This document shows positions 14,909-23,482 of a stretch of DNA of 64,000 nucleotides, piece after piece; the stretch's first letter is position 1; each line of letters opens with the position of its first letter. This stretch comes from Streptomyces jumonjinensis. Its GTDB lineage: Bacteria > Actinomycetota > Actinomycetes > Streptomycetales > Streptomycetaceae. The notes below the pieces were generated by a model, which had not been told where the DNA came from, made no database searches, and saw only the letters and a list, made by a program, of their open reading frames with translations. The DNA lies in NCBI RefSeq assembly GCF_009600885.1, contig NZ_VCLA01000192.1:57547-121546 (forward strand), written 5' to 3'. The translations under genes and the position numbers were made by a program.

Positions 14909-17209
14909 TCAGAACCGGCCACCTCCCATCCGGCCACGGGTGCCCCCGCCGCCGAAACTGCCCGGGCCGCCGCCGAAACCGCCGCCCCCGAAGCCGCCAC
15001 GAGCTCCATACCCCCCGCCCCGTCCCCCGCCGAGGACTCCGCCGAGCAGGATTCCGCCGAGGACCGCGCCGCCGAGCCCGCCGCCCATGCCCGGCCCGCC
15101 GCCCGGACCGGACCGGCCGCCGAACCCGCGTACGTCGTCCTCGGCCAGGCTCTGCGCCCGCCGCGCCAGCGCGTCGGCCTGCTGCGCCTCGGCGATCGCG
15201 CCCGGCAGATCACCCGGGGCCCGGTCCCGCTGGTGCCAGGTCTCCCCACCGCCCCTGGGACCCGCCGCCTCCGGACCCGCCGCCTCCGGACCCGCTGCCT
15301 CCGGACCCGCTGCCTCCGGGCCGGCGCCGTCCGGAGCCGCGCCCGCCGGACCCCCGCCCGCCAGCTCCGCCGATCTCCGCAGCCTGCGCTCCGCCTCCGC
15401 CAGCCGGGTCCTCGCCTCGCTGCCGACCGCGCCGCGGTGGGTGGTGATGTAGTCGGCCGCCGCGCCGATCGCGGAGCGGGCGCCGAGGGTCGCCTGATCG
15501 AGCAGCTCCCTGGCCCGCCGGGCCCCCTGCTCGCTCTCCCGCGCCCCGGCCAGCGCCTGATCGAGCGCCGCGTCGGCCTCCTCGACCCGCCGCAGCGCGT
15601 CGATCGGGTCGTACGGGCCCGCCGCCATCTCCCCGCGCACCTCGGCGGCGACCGCACGGGCGCGGGCGATCCGCCCCTGGAGCGCCGCGGTCGGCACACC
15701 CGCCGCCGTGCCCTCCAGCACCCCGCCCGCCTCGGCCAGATCGCCGTCGGTCTCGGTGAGCGCGCCCGGCAGCCGGTCCACCGCCTCCGCGAGCTCCCGG
15801 GCACGCCGGTCCACGGCCGCCATCAGCCGCTCCGCCTGGTCGAGAGCGCCCTCCGCCGCCCGCACCCCCACGGCCGCAGCCCCGCTGTCGGACCGCGCCA
15901 CCGCCGCGTTCGCCCGCTCCAGAGCGGTACGCGCGAAGGCGAGCCGCTCCCCGGCCTGTGCGGGGTTGTCCGCGACGGGCGCGGCGGCGGAGGGGGCGTA
16001 CCGCTCGCGCAGCGTCGACAGCGTCGCCTCGGCGGCGCTCAACCGGGCGTCGAGACCGGTGAAGGCGCTCCGGGCGGCAGCCAGCGCCCCCGGCGCGTTC
16101 CGTTCCAGATCGCGCAGCCGGTCGAACGCCGCCGACTCCGCGTCGAGCCGCCGGCCGGCCTCGGCGCAGCGGGAGAGGATCTCGTCCAGCATCCGCCGCC
16201 GGGCGCCGTCGTCCTCCGGATGCGCGTCGTCGAGCTGCTGGCGCAGCCGGAAGGCCGCTGTCAGCTGGGTCTTCGCGTAACCGACCGCGTCCTGGAAGGG
16301 TCTGGCCGCGTCCTCGCCGAACTGGGCGGTGGCAAAGCCGAGCTCCTCCTGACTGGTGCGCAGGGCGTCATCGGCGTCGACCAGCGCCTGCCCGGCCTGT
16401 GCGTCGAGTTCGGCGAGCGGGACCGGGGGAGCGGGGCCGCTGCTCCAGCCCGCCCGGCCGCCCTGCGGAGTGGTACGGGCCGCGGTGCGCCTTCTGCGCC
16501 GGGCGTAGGCGTACGCGGCGACGGCGGCGGCCCCGCCGGCGACCAGGACCGGCACCACCAGGTCGCCCGCGCCCGTGCCGGATCCGGCGCCGGACCGGCC
16601 GGGGTCGGGATCGCCCGGGGTGATGGCGGGGGTGGGCACGGGCCGCCCGCTCAGGACGGCGCGGTAGCCGTCCGCCGCGCCGATGGCGGCGCCCGCCCAG
16701 TCGTTGCGCCGCAGCGCCGGTTCGACGGCGGTGCTCGCCACGTCCGCGAGCTGGGCGTTGGTCAGCGGGGAGGAGGCGTCGACCCAGTACGCGTACTGGC
16801 GGGCATGGGTGGCGATCGCCAGCAGGACATCGCTCTGGCCGAGGCCGTTCCGCCGTGCGGTGGCGTCGGTCCAGTCCTGGGCGGAGCGGCCGGAGAACTC
16901 GCGTACCCAGACGACGAAGAGCTGGATCCGCTCGTCGTCGTAGAGCCGGTCGAGCGCCTGCTCCACCTCCGGCCGGCGATCGCCGACCGCGTCCACCCGA
17001 TCGGTGATCTGGCCGTCGCGGGAGAGCGTGACGGGGTCCTCGGCGGGCGGGCCCCCGCGCACCGGGCCGGTGCTCGCCGCCGGGGCCGCCCGCCCGCCGT
17101 CCGTGCCGGTGTCGGCGGGGAGGACGGTGGCGGCGAGTGCGGCCGGAGCGGCGGGCACGGTCAGCCACCACGCCGCCACCAGCGCCACAGGCAGTACCCG
17201 GGTGGCCAT
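14909..17209 (-). CDS. TPM-domain membrane protein with long helical and Gly-rich regions
   Basis: About 766 residues. A signal peptide (MATRVLPVALVAAWWLTVP..., residues 1-28) precedes an extracytoplasmic TPM domain (about residues 60-180, VEQALDRLYDDERIQLFVVW and DVLLAIATHARQYAYWV). A membrane helix follows (about 213-235, VLVAGGAAAVAAYAY) and then a long helical, coiled-coil-like cytoplasmic part. Next comes an EAAGP repeat from five 15-bp units (about 15265-15335), and finally a Gly-rich tail. The fold matches the TPM family, linked in other bacteria to membrane protein or photosystem quality control. The ATG at 17209 was preferred; a GTG at 17218 adds three residues and neither has a clear ribosome-binding site. 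The partner pspA lies downstream. Confidence 0.85.
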   Translation of the reverse strand: MATRVLPVALVAAWWLTVPAAPAALAATVLPADTGTDGGRAAPAASTGPVRGGPPAEDPVTLSRDGQITDRVDAVGDRRPEVEQALDRLYDDERIQLFVVWVREFSGRSAQDWTDATARRNGLGQSDVLLAIATHARQYAYWVDASSPLTNAQLADVASTAVEPALRRNDWAGAAIGAADGYRAVLSGRPVPTPAITPGDPDPGRSGAGSGTGAGDLVVPVLVAGGAAAVAAYAYARRRRRTAARTTPQGGRAGWSSGPAPPVPLAELDAQAGQALVDADDALRTSQEELGFATAQFGEDAARPFQDAVGYAKTQLTAAFRLRQQLDDAHPEDDGARRRMLDEILSRCAEAGRRLDAESAAFDRLRDLERNAPGALAAARSAFTGLDARLSAAEATLSTLRERYAPSAAAPVADNPAQAGERLAFARTALERANAAVARSDSGAAAVGVRAAEGALDQAERLMAAVDRRARELAEAVDRLPGALTETDGDLAEAGGVLEGTAAGVPTAALQGRIARARAVAAEVRGEMAAGPYDPIDALRRVEEADAALDQALAGARESEQGARRARELLDQATLGARSAIGAAADYITTHRGAVGSEARTRLAEAERRLRRSAELAGGGPAGAAPDGAGPEAAGPEAAGPEAAGPEAAGPRGGGETWHQRDRAPGDLPGAIAEAQQADALARRAQSLAEDDVRGFGGRSGPGGGPGMGGGLGGAVLGGILLGGVLGGGRGGGYGARGGFGGGGFGGGPGSFGGGGTRGRMGGGRF

Positions 17210-17364
17210 TCGCGTCACATTGGGAGGCTATGTCCGCACCGATGGCCGCGCGACCCGGCACCCTGCGACCCGGCACCCTGCGGCGCGGCGGGCGCCAGTC
17301 GAGCGGCCCCGGCCCCCGGGTCACGGCCCCCGGCCACGTACACCTGCGGCCCCGGGCTCCCGCG

Positions 17365-19143
17365 TCAGGCCGCCGGGCGCGGGAGGACGAAGAGGTCCTG
17401 CGCGTTGTTGGTGTCGCCCGGCACCAGATTGGCGGCCTCCGACTGGAACACGACGTACTGGCCGCTGACGCTGATCTCCGGCTGGTTGGAGAGCTTGTCG
17501 CCCTGGACTCCGCTGCCGTTGACGCTGGCCCGCACGGTGGTCCCGGCCTGTCGGTCCCGGACGAAGACGTCCTCGACGGCGTTGGTGTCGTACGGCACCA
17601 GGGTCTCGGCATCGGAGCTGAAGGCCACATAGCGGCCGTCGCCGCTAATGCTCGGGGCGTACGAGCTCAGCAGTCCCTGGCCGCCGCCGCTGCTCAGGCT
17701 GACCCGTTCGGTGGCGCCGCTCTGCCGGTCGCGGACGAAGACGTCCAAGGCGTTGTTGGTGTCGCCGGCGACCAGATTGGCCGCGGAGGACTCAAAGGCG
17801 ACATAGCGGCCGTCCGCGCTGATCGACGAGTCGTAGGAGGTCTTGTCGCCCTGGCCGCCGCCGCTGGAGACGCTGACGCGTTCGGTGGTTCCGGTCTGCC
17901 GGTCGCGGACGAAGACGTCGGAGGACCGGTTGGTGTCACCGGCCACCAGATCGGTCGCGCCGGAGGTGAAGCTGACATGCCACCCATCGGCGCTGACCCG
18001 GGGGGCCCAGGCGCTGGAGTCGCCCTGGCCGCCGGCGGCGGTGAGGTTCACCCGCTCGACAGTGCCCGTCTGGCGGTCGCGCAGAAAGACGTCGGTCGAG
18101 GCGTTGGTGTCGCCCGGCACCAGATTGTCGGCGTTGGAGAGGAAGACGACATGGCGGCCGTTTGGGCTGATCGACGGCCACTCCGACATCCCGTTGCCCG
18201 GCTGACCGGTGGCGGACCGGCTGATCAGCTCGTTGGCTCCGGTGTGGCGGTCGCGTAGGTAGACGTCCTGCCCGGCGTTGGTGTCGGCGGCCACCAGTGC
18301 GGCGTCGGAGAGGAAGACGACATAGCGGCCGTCCTGGGTGATGCCGGGGCCGCCGCCGTAGTAGGAGCGGCTGCGGCGGGCGGGGGCCGCGGTGAGGCCG
18401 AGGGGTTCGGTGGTGCCCGCCGCGAGGTCCCGTACGGCGATGTCCGCACCGGATTCGAAGACCAGATAGCGGCCGGTGGCGCTGACGCTGCTGACATCCA
18501 CGTACCGCCAGAAGCCCGCCGTCTGCGCGCCGGTGGAGGTGACGTTCGCCCGGACGACTCCGCCCGGCTCGGCGGCCGGGTCGTTGCCCGCCCCCGGGAC
18601 GCGCTGGTGGAAGGCGGTCCCGGACTGTCCGGAGCACTCCGCGAGCCGGACCGCCGCGCCCGGGGCGTGGGAGCCGGCCGCGACCTCCAGACATCTCGCC
18701 GGAGAGGCGGACAGCGGCTGGAGCCAGACATGGGTGGTCCGGTCGACGATCCGGAAGCTGACCGAGGGCGCTCCGCCGCAGACGCCCTGCCGGGCCGGCG
18801 TGCCCACGGCGGAGCTCGGCGCCTCCAGGCACCAGCCGCTGTTCGCATTGACCAGATTGACCGTGCCGCCGCCCGCCGGGGAGTCCTGGAGCCGCCAGGC
18901 GGCGCCCGCCTGCCCGGTGCAGTCCTCCTGCACCACCGCGGCGCCGGAGACCACGGAGGAGCTCTCCGCCTCCACACAGCGTCCGCTGTGCCGCGCGATG
19001 ATGTTGATCTCCCCGGCCCGGACCTCCCCGGCCGCCGCCGAAGCGTCCGGGGTCAGCTGCGGAACCAGGGGAACCGCCAGGGAGACGAGCGCGGTCAGGG
19101 CCGCCACGGCGCCGCCCCGGCGGCGTATGCGGGTCAGTGGCAT
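17365..19143 (-). CDS. Secreted ricin-lectin plus PD40 seven-bladed propeller protein
   Basis: A 592-residue exported protein. A signal peptide (residues 1 to about 38) is followed by a ricin-type beta-trefoil lectin (about residues 45-185; the motifs GRCVEA, GWCLEA and ARCLEV mark three subdomains). A propeller built from WD40-like/PD40 repeats then fills about residues 205-592. Seven repeated units can be counted, each ending in a form of DTNxxxDVFVRDRQTG, preceded by SADGRYVAF-type strands. The architecture suggests carbohydrate binding outside the cell with a protein-protein or scaffold role; no catalytic residues are recognised. ATG 19143 follows GGGGGGAA. It is probably monocistronic. 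Confidence 0.88.
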   Translation of the reverse strand: MPLTRIRRRGGAVAALTALVSLAVPLVPQLTPDASAAAGEVRAGEINIIARHSGRCVEAESSSVVSGAAVVQEDCTGQAGAAWRLQDSPAGGGTVNLVNANSGWCLEAPSSAVGTPARQGVCGGAPSVSFRIVDRTTHVWLQPLSASPARCLEVAAGSHAPGAAVRLAECSGQSGTAFHQRVPGAGNDPAAEPGGVVRANVTSTGAQTAGFWRYVDVSSVSATGRYLVFESGADIAVRDLAAGTTEPLGLTAAPARRSRSYYGGGPGITQDGRYVVFLSDAALVAADTNAGQDVYLRDRHTGANELISRSATGQPGNGMSEWPSISPNGRHVVFLSNADNLVPGDTNASTDVFLRDRQTGTVERVNLTAAGGQGDSSAWAPRVSADGWHVSFTSGATDLVAGDTNRSSDVFVRDRQTGTTERVSVSSGGGQGDKTSYDSSISADGRYVAFESSAANLVAGDTNNALDVFVRDRQSGATERVSLSSGGGQGLLSSYAPSISGDGRYVAFSSDAETLVPYDTNAVEDVFVRDRQAGTTVRASVNGSGVQGDKLSNQPEISVSGQYVVFQSEAANLVPGDTNNAQDLFVLPRPAA

Positions 19144-19313
19144 GAGAATTCCCCCCACGGGACGGACAGCCGTACCGGACGGGCCAGCCTTGCGCCGGGC
19201 GCTGACACCGGGCTGACGGGTACGGGACCCGGGCACGCGGCCGGATCAGCCGCATGAGGGGAGCGCGGCGGCCCGCACGGTTGTGACGGGCCGCCCGGGA
19301 GTCCGGCCCGGTG

Positions 19314-20084
19314 TCAGGCCCTTCTCCGCCCGATCCTGCTCCCCAGCCAGACCAGCGGATCGTACTTACGGTCCACCGCCCGCTCCTTCAGCGGGATCAG
19401 CGCATTGTCCGTGATCTTGATCCCCTCCGGGCACACCTCCGTACAGCATTTGGTGATGTTGCAGTAGCCGAGCCCGTGCTCGTCCTGCGCGGTCTTCTTA
19501 CGGTCGAGACCCGACTCGGCGGCGGCGTCCAGAGGGTGCATGTCCAGCTCCGCCACCCGCATCAGGAAGCGCGGCCCGGCGAACGCCGTCTTGTTCTCCT
19601 CGTGGTCGCGCACCACATGACAGGTGTCCTGGCAGAGGAAGCACTCGATGCACTTGCGGAACTCCTGGGAGCGGTCCACGTCCATCTGCTGCATGCGGTA
19701 GTCGCCCGCCGCCACCCCGGGCGGCGGGACGAAGGAGGGCACCTCCCGGGCCTTGGCGTAGTTGAAGGACACATCCGTCACCAGATCGCGCACCACGGGA
19801 AACGCCCGCAGCGGGGTCACCGTGATCGTCTCCTCGCGGGAGAAGACCGACATCCGCGTCATGCACATCAGCCGGGGCCTGCCGTTGATCTCCGCGCTGC
19901 ACGACCCGCACTTGCCCGCCTTGCAGTTCCAGCGCACGGCGAGATCGGAGGTCTGGGTGGCCTGGAGGCGGTGGATGATGTCGAGGACGACCTCGCCCTC
20001 GTTGACCTCCACGGTGAAATCCTCAAGATCTCCGCCGGTCTGGTCGCCGCGCCACACCCGGAAGGCGGCCTGATACGAACTCAC
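19314..20084 (-). CDS. sdhB: Succinate dehydrogenase/fumarate reductase iron-sulfur subunit
   Basis: A 256-residue electron-transfer subunit. The 2Fe-2S domain ligands are in CKAGKCGSC (about residues 54-62) and the distant cysteine of LMCMTR. The C-terminal domain has CIECFLCQDTC (about 139-149) for the 4Fe-4S cluster and CNITKCCTEVCPEGI for the 3Fe-4S site. The residue after the last ligand of the first motif is His, where many SdhB proteins have Pro. It passes electrons from the flavoprotein to the membrane anchor. The GTG start overlaps the sdhA stop by 4 bp (GTGA). It belongs to the type found as Sdh1 in mycobacteria (Rv0247c-Rv0249c). Confidence 0.95.
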   Translation of the reverse strand: MSSYQAAFRVWRGDQTGGDLEDFTVEVNEGEVVLDIIHRLQATQTSDLAVRWNCKAGKCGSCSAEINGRPRLMCMTRMSVFSREETITVTPLRAFPVVRDLVTDVSFNYAKAREVPSFVPPPGVAAGDYRMQQMDVDRSQEFRKCIECFLCQDTCHVVRDHEENKTAFAGPRFLMRVAELDMHPLDAAAESGLDRKKTAQDEHGLGYCNITKCCTEVCPEGIKITDNALIPLKERAVDRKYDPLVWLGSRIGRRRA

Positions 20085-22045
20085 TCGTAGAGCTCCTCTT
20101 CGGCGAGGTACTTGACCAGCTCTTCCTTCTCGAAGAGAGCCAGCAGGTCATGACGGATGGGGTCGGTGACGACACGCTCCAGCGCGATCTGGGCGCGTAC
20201 CGGATCGGTCTCCTGCGGATCGGCGGACGGGTTCGCCAGCCGGCAGAGCAGATTGACCGGCCGCCAGGTGCGCTCCATCGCGGGGAAGTCCTCACGGGTG
20301 TGCCCGCCGCGGCTCTCGGTGCGCTCCAGCGCCGCCCGTGCGACGCACTCGCTGACCAGCAGCATGTTCCGCAGATCGAGCGAGAGGTGCCAGCCGGGGT
20401 TGAACTGCCGGTGGCCCTCGACCCCGGCACGCCGGGCCCGGGCGCGCAGCTCGCCCAGTTTCTTCAGCGCCCGCGCCATCTCGCCCTCCCGGCGGATGAT
20501 GCCGACCAGGTCGTTCATGGTCTGCTGGAGCTCCTGGTGCAGGGTGTACGGATTCTCCGGCGCGGCGCCGTCCGCCGCGGTGTCCGCGCTGAAGGGGCGC
20601 AGCGCCTCGGCGGCGGCTGCCGCGACCCGGTCGTCGTCCACGATGGGCCGGTCGGTGAGGCCCGCGGCGTACTCGGCCGCGTGCAGACCGGCGCGGCGTC
20701 CGAAGACCAGCAGATCGGAGAGGGAGTTGCCGCCGAGCCGGTTGGAGCCGTGCATGCCGCCCGCGACCTCGCCCGCCGCGAAGAGCCCGGGGACGCCGGT
20801 CGCGGCGGCGGTGTCGGAGTCGACCGAGATCCCGCCCATGACGTAGTGGCAGGTGGGGCCGACCTCCATGGCCTCGGCCGTGATGTCGACGTCCGCCAGC
20901 TCCTTGAACTGGTGGTACATCGACGGCAGCCGGCGGCGGATGACCTCGGCGGGCATCCGGGTCGACACATCGAGGAAGACCCCGCCGTGGGGGGAGCCGC
21001 GGCCCGCCTTCACCTCGGAGTTGATGGCGCGGGCCACCTCGTCGCGGGGGAGCAGCTCGGGGGGACGCCGGTTGTGGTCCGGGTCCTCGTACCAGCGGTC
21101 GCCCTCCTCCTCGGTCTGCGCGTACTTCTCCTTGAACACCTCGGGGATGTAGTCGAACATGAACCGCTTGCCCTCGGAGTTGCGCAGCACTCCGCCGTCG
21201 CCGCGTACCGACTCGGTGACGAGGATGCCCTTCACCGACGGCGGCCAGACCATCCCGGTGGGGTGGAACTGGACGAACTCCATGTTGCGCAGCGGCGCTC
21301 CCGCGAGCAGGGCCAGGGCGTGGCCGTCGCCGGTGTACTCCCAGGAGTTGGACGTCACCTTGAAGGACTTGCCGATGCCGCCGGTGGCCAGGACGACCGA
21401 GGGGGCCTCCAGGACGAAGAAGCGGCCGGACTCCCGCTCGTAGCAGAAGGCCCCCGAGACCCGTTCGCCGCCGGCGTCGGCGTCGGCGTCGTTGTCGGAC
21501 CCGTGGTCCTTGAGGACGCGGGTCACGGTGCATTCCTGGAAGACCTTCAGCCGCGCCTCGTAGTCGCCGTACTCCTCCTTGTCCTGCTGCTGGAGCGAGA
21601 CGATCTTCTGCTGGAGGGTGCGGATCAGCTCCAGGCCGGTCCGGTCGCCGACATGCGCGAGCCTCGGGTACTCATGGCCGCCGAAGTTGCGCTGGGAGAT
21701 CTTTCCGTCCGCGGTGCGGTCGAAGAGCGCTCCCCAGGTCTCCAGTTCCCAGACGCGGTCGGGGGCCTCCTGGGCGTGCAGTTCGGCCATCCGCCACTGG
21801 TTGAGGAACTTGCCGCCGCGCATGGTGTCGCGGAAGTGGACCTGCCAGTTGTCGCCGGAGTTCACATTGCCCATGGAGGCGGCGATGCCGCCCTCGGCCA
21901 TCACCGTATGGGCCTTGCCGAAGAGGGATTTGCAGATCACCGCCGTACGGGCGCCCTGCTCGCGGGCCGCGATCGCGGCCCGCAGTCCCGCTCCGCCCGC
22001 GCCCACCACGACGACGTCCCACTGCTGCCGTTCGAGCTGCGTCAT
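20081..22045 (-). CDS. sdhA: Succinate dehydrogenase/fumarate reductase flavoprotein subunit
   Basis: A 654-residue FAD subunit. It has the Rossmann motif VVVGAGGAGLRAA (about residues 13-25), the FAD-linking HTVMAEGG segment (histidine near residue 46), the active-site HPTG motif, and the C-terminal SHGGNSL-equivalent region, here HGSNRLGGNSL. It oxidises succinate or reduces fumarate at the inner membrane face. The ATG at 22045 overlaps the sdhC stop (ATGA) and the stop overlaps the sdhB start, so the three genes are tightly coupled. The Asp/Ala-rich insert near residues 179-187 (DNDADADAGG) is a small local oddity. Confidence 0.96.
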   Translation of the reverse strand: MTQLERQQWDVVVVGAGGAGLRAAIAAREQGARTAVICKSLFGKAHTVMAEGGIAASMGNVNSGDNWQVHFRDTMRGGKFLNQWRMAELHAQEAPDRVWELETWGALFDRTADGKISQRNFGGHEYPRLAHVGDRTGLELIRTLQQKIVSLQQQDKEEYGDYEARLKVFQECTVTRVLKDHGSDNDADADAGGERVSGAFCYERESGRFFVLEAPSVVLATGGIGKSFKVTSNSWEYTGDGHALALLAGAPLRNMEFVQFHPTGMVWPPSVKGILVTESVRGDGGVLRNSEGKRFMFDYIPEVFKEKYAQTEEEGDRWYEDPDHNRRPPELLPRDEVARAINSEVKAGRGSPHGGVFLDVSTRMPAEVIRRRLPSMYHQFKELADVDITAEAMEVGPTCHYVMGGISVDSDTAAATGVPGLFAAGEVAGGMHGSNRLGGNSLSDLLVFGRRAGLHAAEYAAGLTDRPIVDDDRVAAAAAEALRPFSADTAADGAAPENPYTLHQELQQTMNDLVGIIRREGEMARALKKLGELRARARRAGVEGHRQFNPGWHLSLDLRNMLLVSECVARAALERTESRGGHTREDFPAMERTWRPVNLLCRLANPSADPQETDPVRAQIALERVVTDPIRHDLLALFEKEELVKYLAEEELYE

Positions 22046-22866
22046 CAGAAGAACCTCGGATCGTCGAAGGCGCCGGACGCGACGAGATAGACGTAGAAGT
22101 CGGCGAGCGCGACGCTGATCAAGGACGACCAGGCGAGCAGCATATGGCGTTCGTTGAGCTTGCCGACCCAGCCCCAGAGCCGGTAGCGCACCGGGTGCCG
22201 GGAGAAGTGCTTGAGCCGGCCGCCGATGATGTGCCGGCAGGAGTGGCAGGAGAGGGTGTAGGCCCAGATCAGCACGATGTTCACCAGGAAGACGACCGTG
22301 CCGAGGCCCATATGGCCCCACGCGTACTGCTCGTCGCGGAAGGCGAGCACGGTGTCGTAGGTGAGGATTCCGGCGACCGGGATCGCCGCGTAGAAGAAGT
22401 ACCGGTGGATGTTCTGGAGGATCAGCGGGAAGCGGGTCTCACCGGTGTACTTCTTGTGCGGTTCGGCGACCGCGCACGCCGGGGGCGAGGCCCAGAAGCC
22501 CCGGTAGTAGGCCTTGCGGTAGTAGTAGCAGGTCAGCCGGAAGCCCAGGGGGAAGATCAGGATCAGCAGCGCGGGGGAGAGCCCCCACCAGCTGCCGAAG
22601 ACCTCCCAGTTGGGGCCGCCCTTCATCGGCGCGCAGTTCTCCGCGAGACAGGGCGAGTAGAACGGCGAGACATACGGTGCGGCGTAGTAGTCCGCGTTGG
22701 CGAACGCCCGCCATGTCGAGTAGACGATGAAGGCGAGCAGTCCGCCCGCGGTCAGTGCCGGAGCCAGCCACCAGCGGTCCGTCCGCAGATGGCGGGGGCC
22801 GATGGCGGCGCGGGCCGCGCCGTGCACGCCGGTATGGATTTGTGGTGGTTCGGTACCAGTGGCCAA
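22045..22866 (-). CDS. sdhC: Succinate dehydrogenase cytochrome b-type membrane anchor
   Basis: A 273-residue membrane protein with about five hydrophobic helices (for example APALTAGGLLAFIVYSTWRA, LSPALLILIFPLGFRL, AAIPVAGILTYDTVL, GTVVFLVNIVLIWAYTL). Histidines placed for haem binding lie in NIHRYFF, WGHMGLGT and the CHSCRHIIGG segment. It anchors SdhAB and exchanges electrons with the quinone pool, as the single-subunit anchor of the Sdh1 type does. Translation begins at a TTG (22866), supported by AGGAG seven nt upstream and a plausible N-terminus MATGTEPP. It is downstream of a small coiled-coil gene and overlaps sdhA. Confidence 0.92.
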   Translation of the reverse strand: MATGTEPPQIHTGVHGAARAAIGPRHLRTDRWWLAPALTAGGLLAFIVYSTWRAFANADYYAAPYVSPFYSPCLAENCAPMKGGPNWEVFGSWWGLSPALLILIFPLGFRLTCYYYRKAYYRGFWASPPACAVAEPHKKYTGETRFPLILQNIHRYFFYAAIPVAGILTYDTVLAFRDEQYAWGHMGLGTVVFLVNIVLIWAYTLSCHSCRHIIGGRLKHFSRHPVRYRLWGWVGKLNERHMLLAWSSLISVALADFYVYLVASGAFDDPRFF

Positions 22867-22905
22867 CGAGAGTCTCCTAGGGCCTGCCCTCAGGGGGAGG
22901 CCGTA

Positions 22906-23154
22906 TCAGGGAGCGCGCCGGTCCCGGACGCCCAGACCCTCGTCGTCCGAGTCCGTCCAGAGCGCGTTGTCGTAGGGAACGTCGGGGATGGTGACCAGTT
23001 CGCGGTTCTCCGCCGGTTTCCGTTCGGCCCGGCTGCCACGGGGCTGGTCACCGGCGCCACGCAGCTGATCGACAGTCCTCTCCAGCTGTCCGACACGCTG
23101 GACCAGCTCGTCGAGGCGGTGCTGGATGGTGGCCAGATCGTCCTGCTGGGACAT
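22906..23154 (-). CDS. Small coiled-coil protein heading the sdh operon
   Basis: An 82-residue soluble protein. The first 36 residues (MSQQDDLATIQHRLDELVQR...VDQLRGAG) form a heptad-patterned helix likely to be a coiled coil. The rest is charged and contains IPDVPYDNALW, a possible short binding motif. The start at 23154 has GTGAGGG upstream. Only 39 bp separate it from sdhC, so it is probably co-transcribed with sdhCAB. I do not recognise a named family; assembly or regulation of the complex is one possible role. Confidence 0.7.
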   Translation of the reverse strand: MSQQDDLATIQHRLDELVQRVGQLERTVDQLRGAGDQPRGSRAERKPAENRELVTIPDVPYDNALWTDSDDEGLGVRDRRAP

Positions 23155-23482
23155 GTGTGCCCTCACTTCCGCAGGGTGCGGGTGGCGTCGCTCATGCGCC
23201 TGCGAGTGTTGCGCGTCACATCCGCCTTGGGAAGAGGAAGCGCCGGATTCTCATCGGCTCACATCGCTTGTGCCGGGCTCGCACCTGGTGGTTTCTGTCT
23301 TGCTACACCTATTTTGGCGATTTTTGACAGAGAATGTACGGCTCCTTTTTGCGCCGTACGGGTGGCTTTGCGAGGTGGAAGCGTCGTGTCTGCGTTGACG
23401 GCGGCCATCCGTCCACTTCAGTGACCTGGAATCAGTGTGATCATCCCAAATTCCGTGAAACAGGATGAATGAGGTAAAGCTC
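23155..23482. promoter_or_regulatory. Divergent promoter region between the sdh unit and the LpqW-like gene
   Basis: These 328 bp include an unusually AT-rich block (about 23300-23345, with CACCTATTTTGGCGATTTTTGAC), in contrast with the GC-rich genes around it. A GTACGGC/GCCGTAC inverted repeat follows (about 23336-23359) with a T-rich loop. Both flanking genes start here in opposite directions, so it should hold both promoters; I could not fix -10/-35 boxes with confidence. Confidence 0.5.

Noticed and set aside
11614..15804. A 1396-codon open frame on the minus strand opposite the SpoIIE-type gene and beyond
   Set aside because: It is antisense to well-supported genes with clear domains. 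Long frames without stops are expected opposite GC-rich codons, and the translation is Arg/Gly/Pro-rich with no domain.
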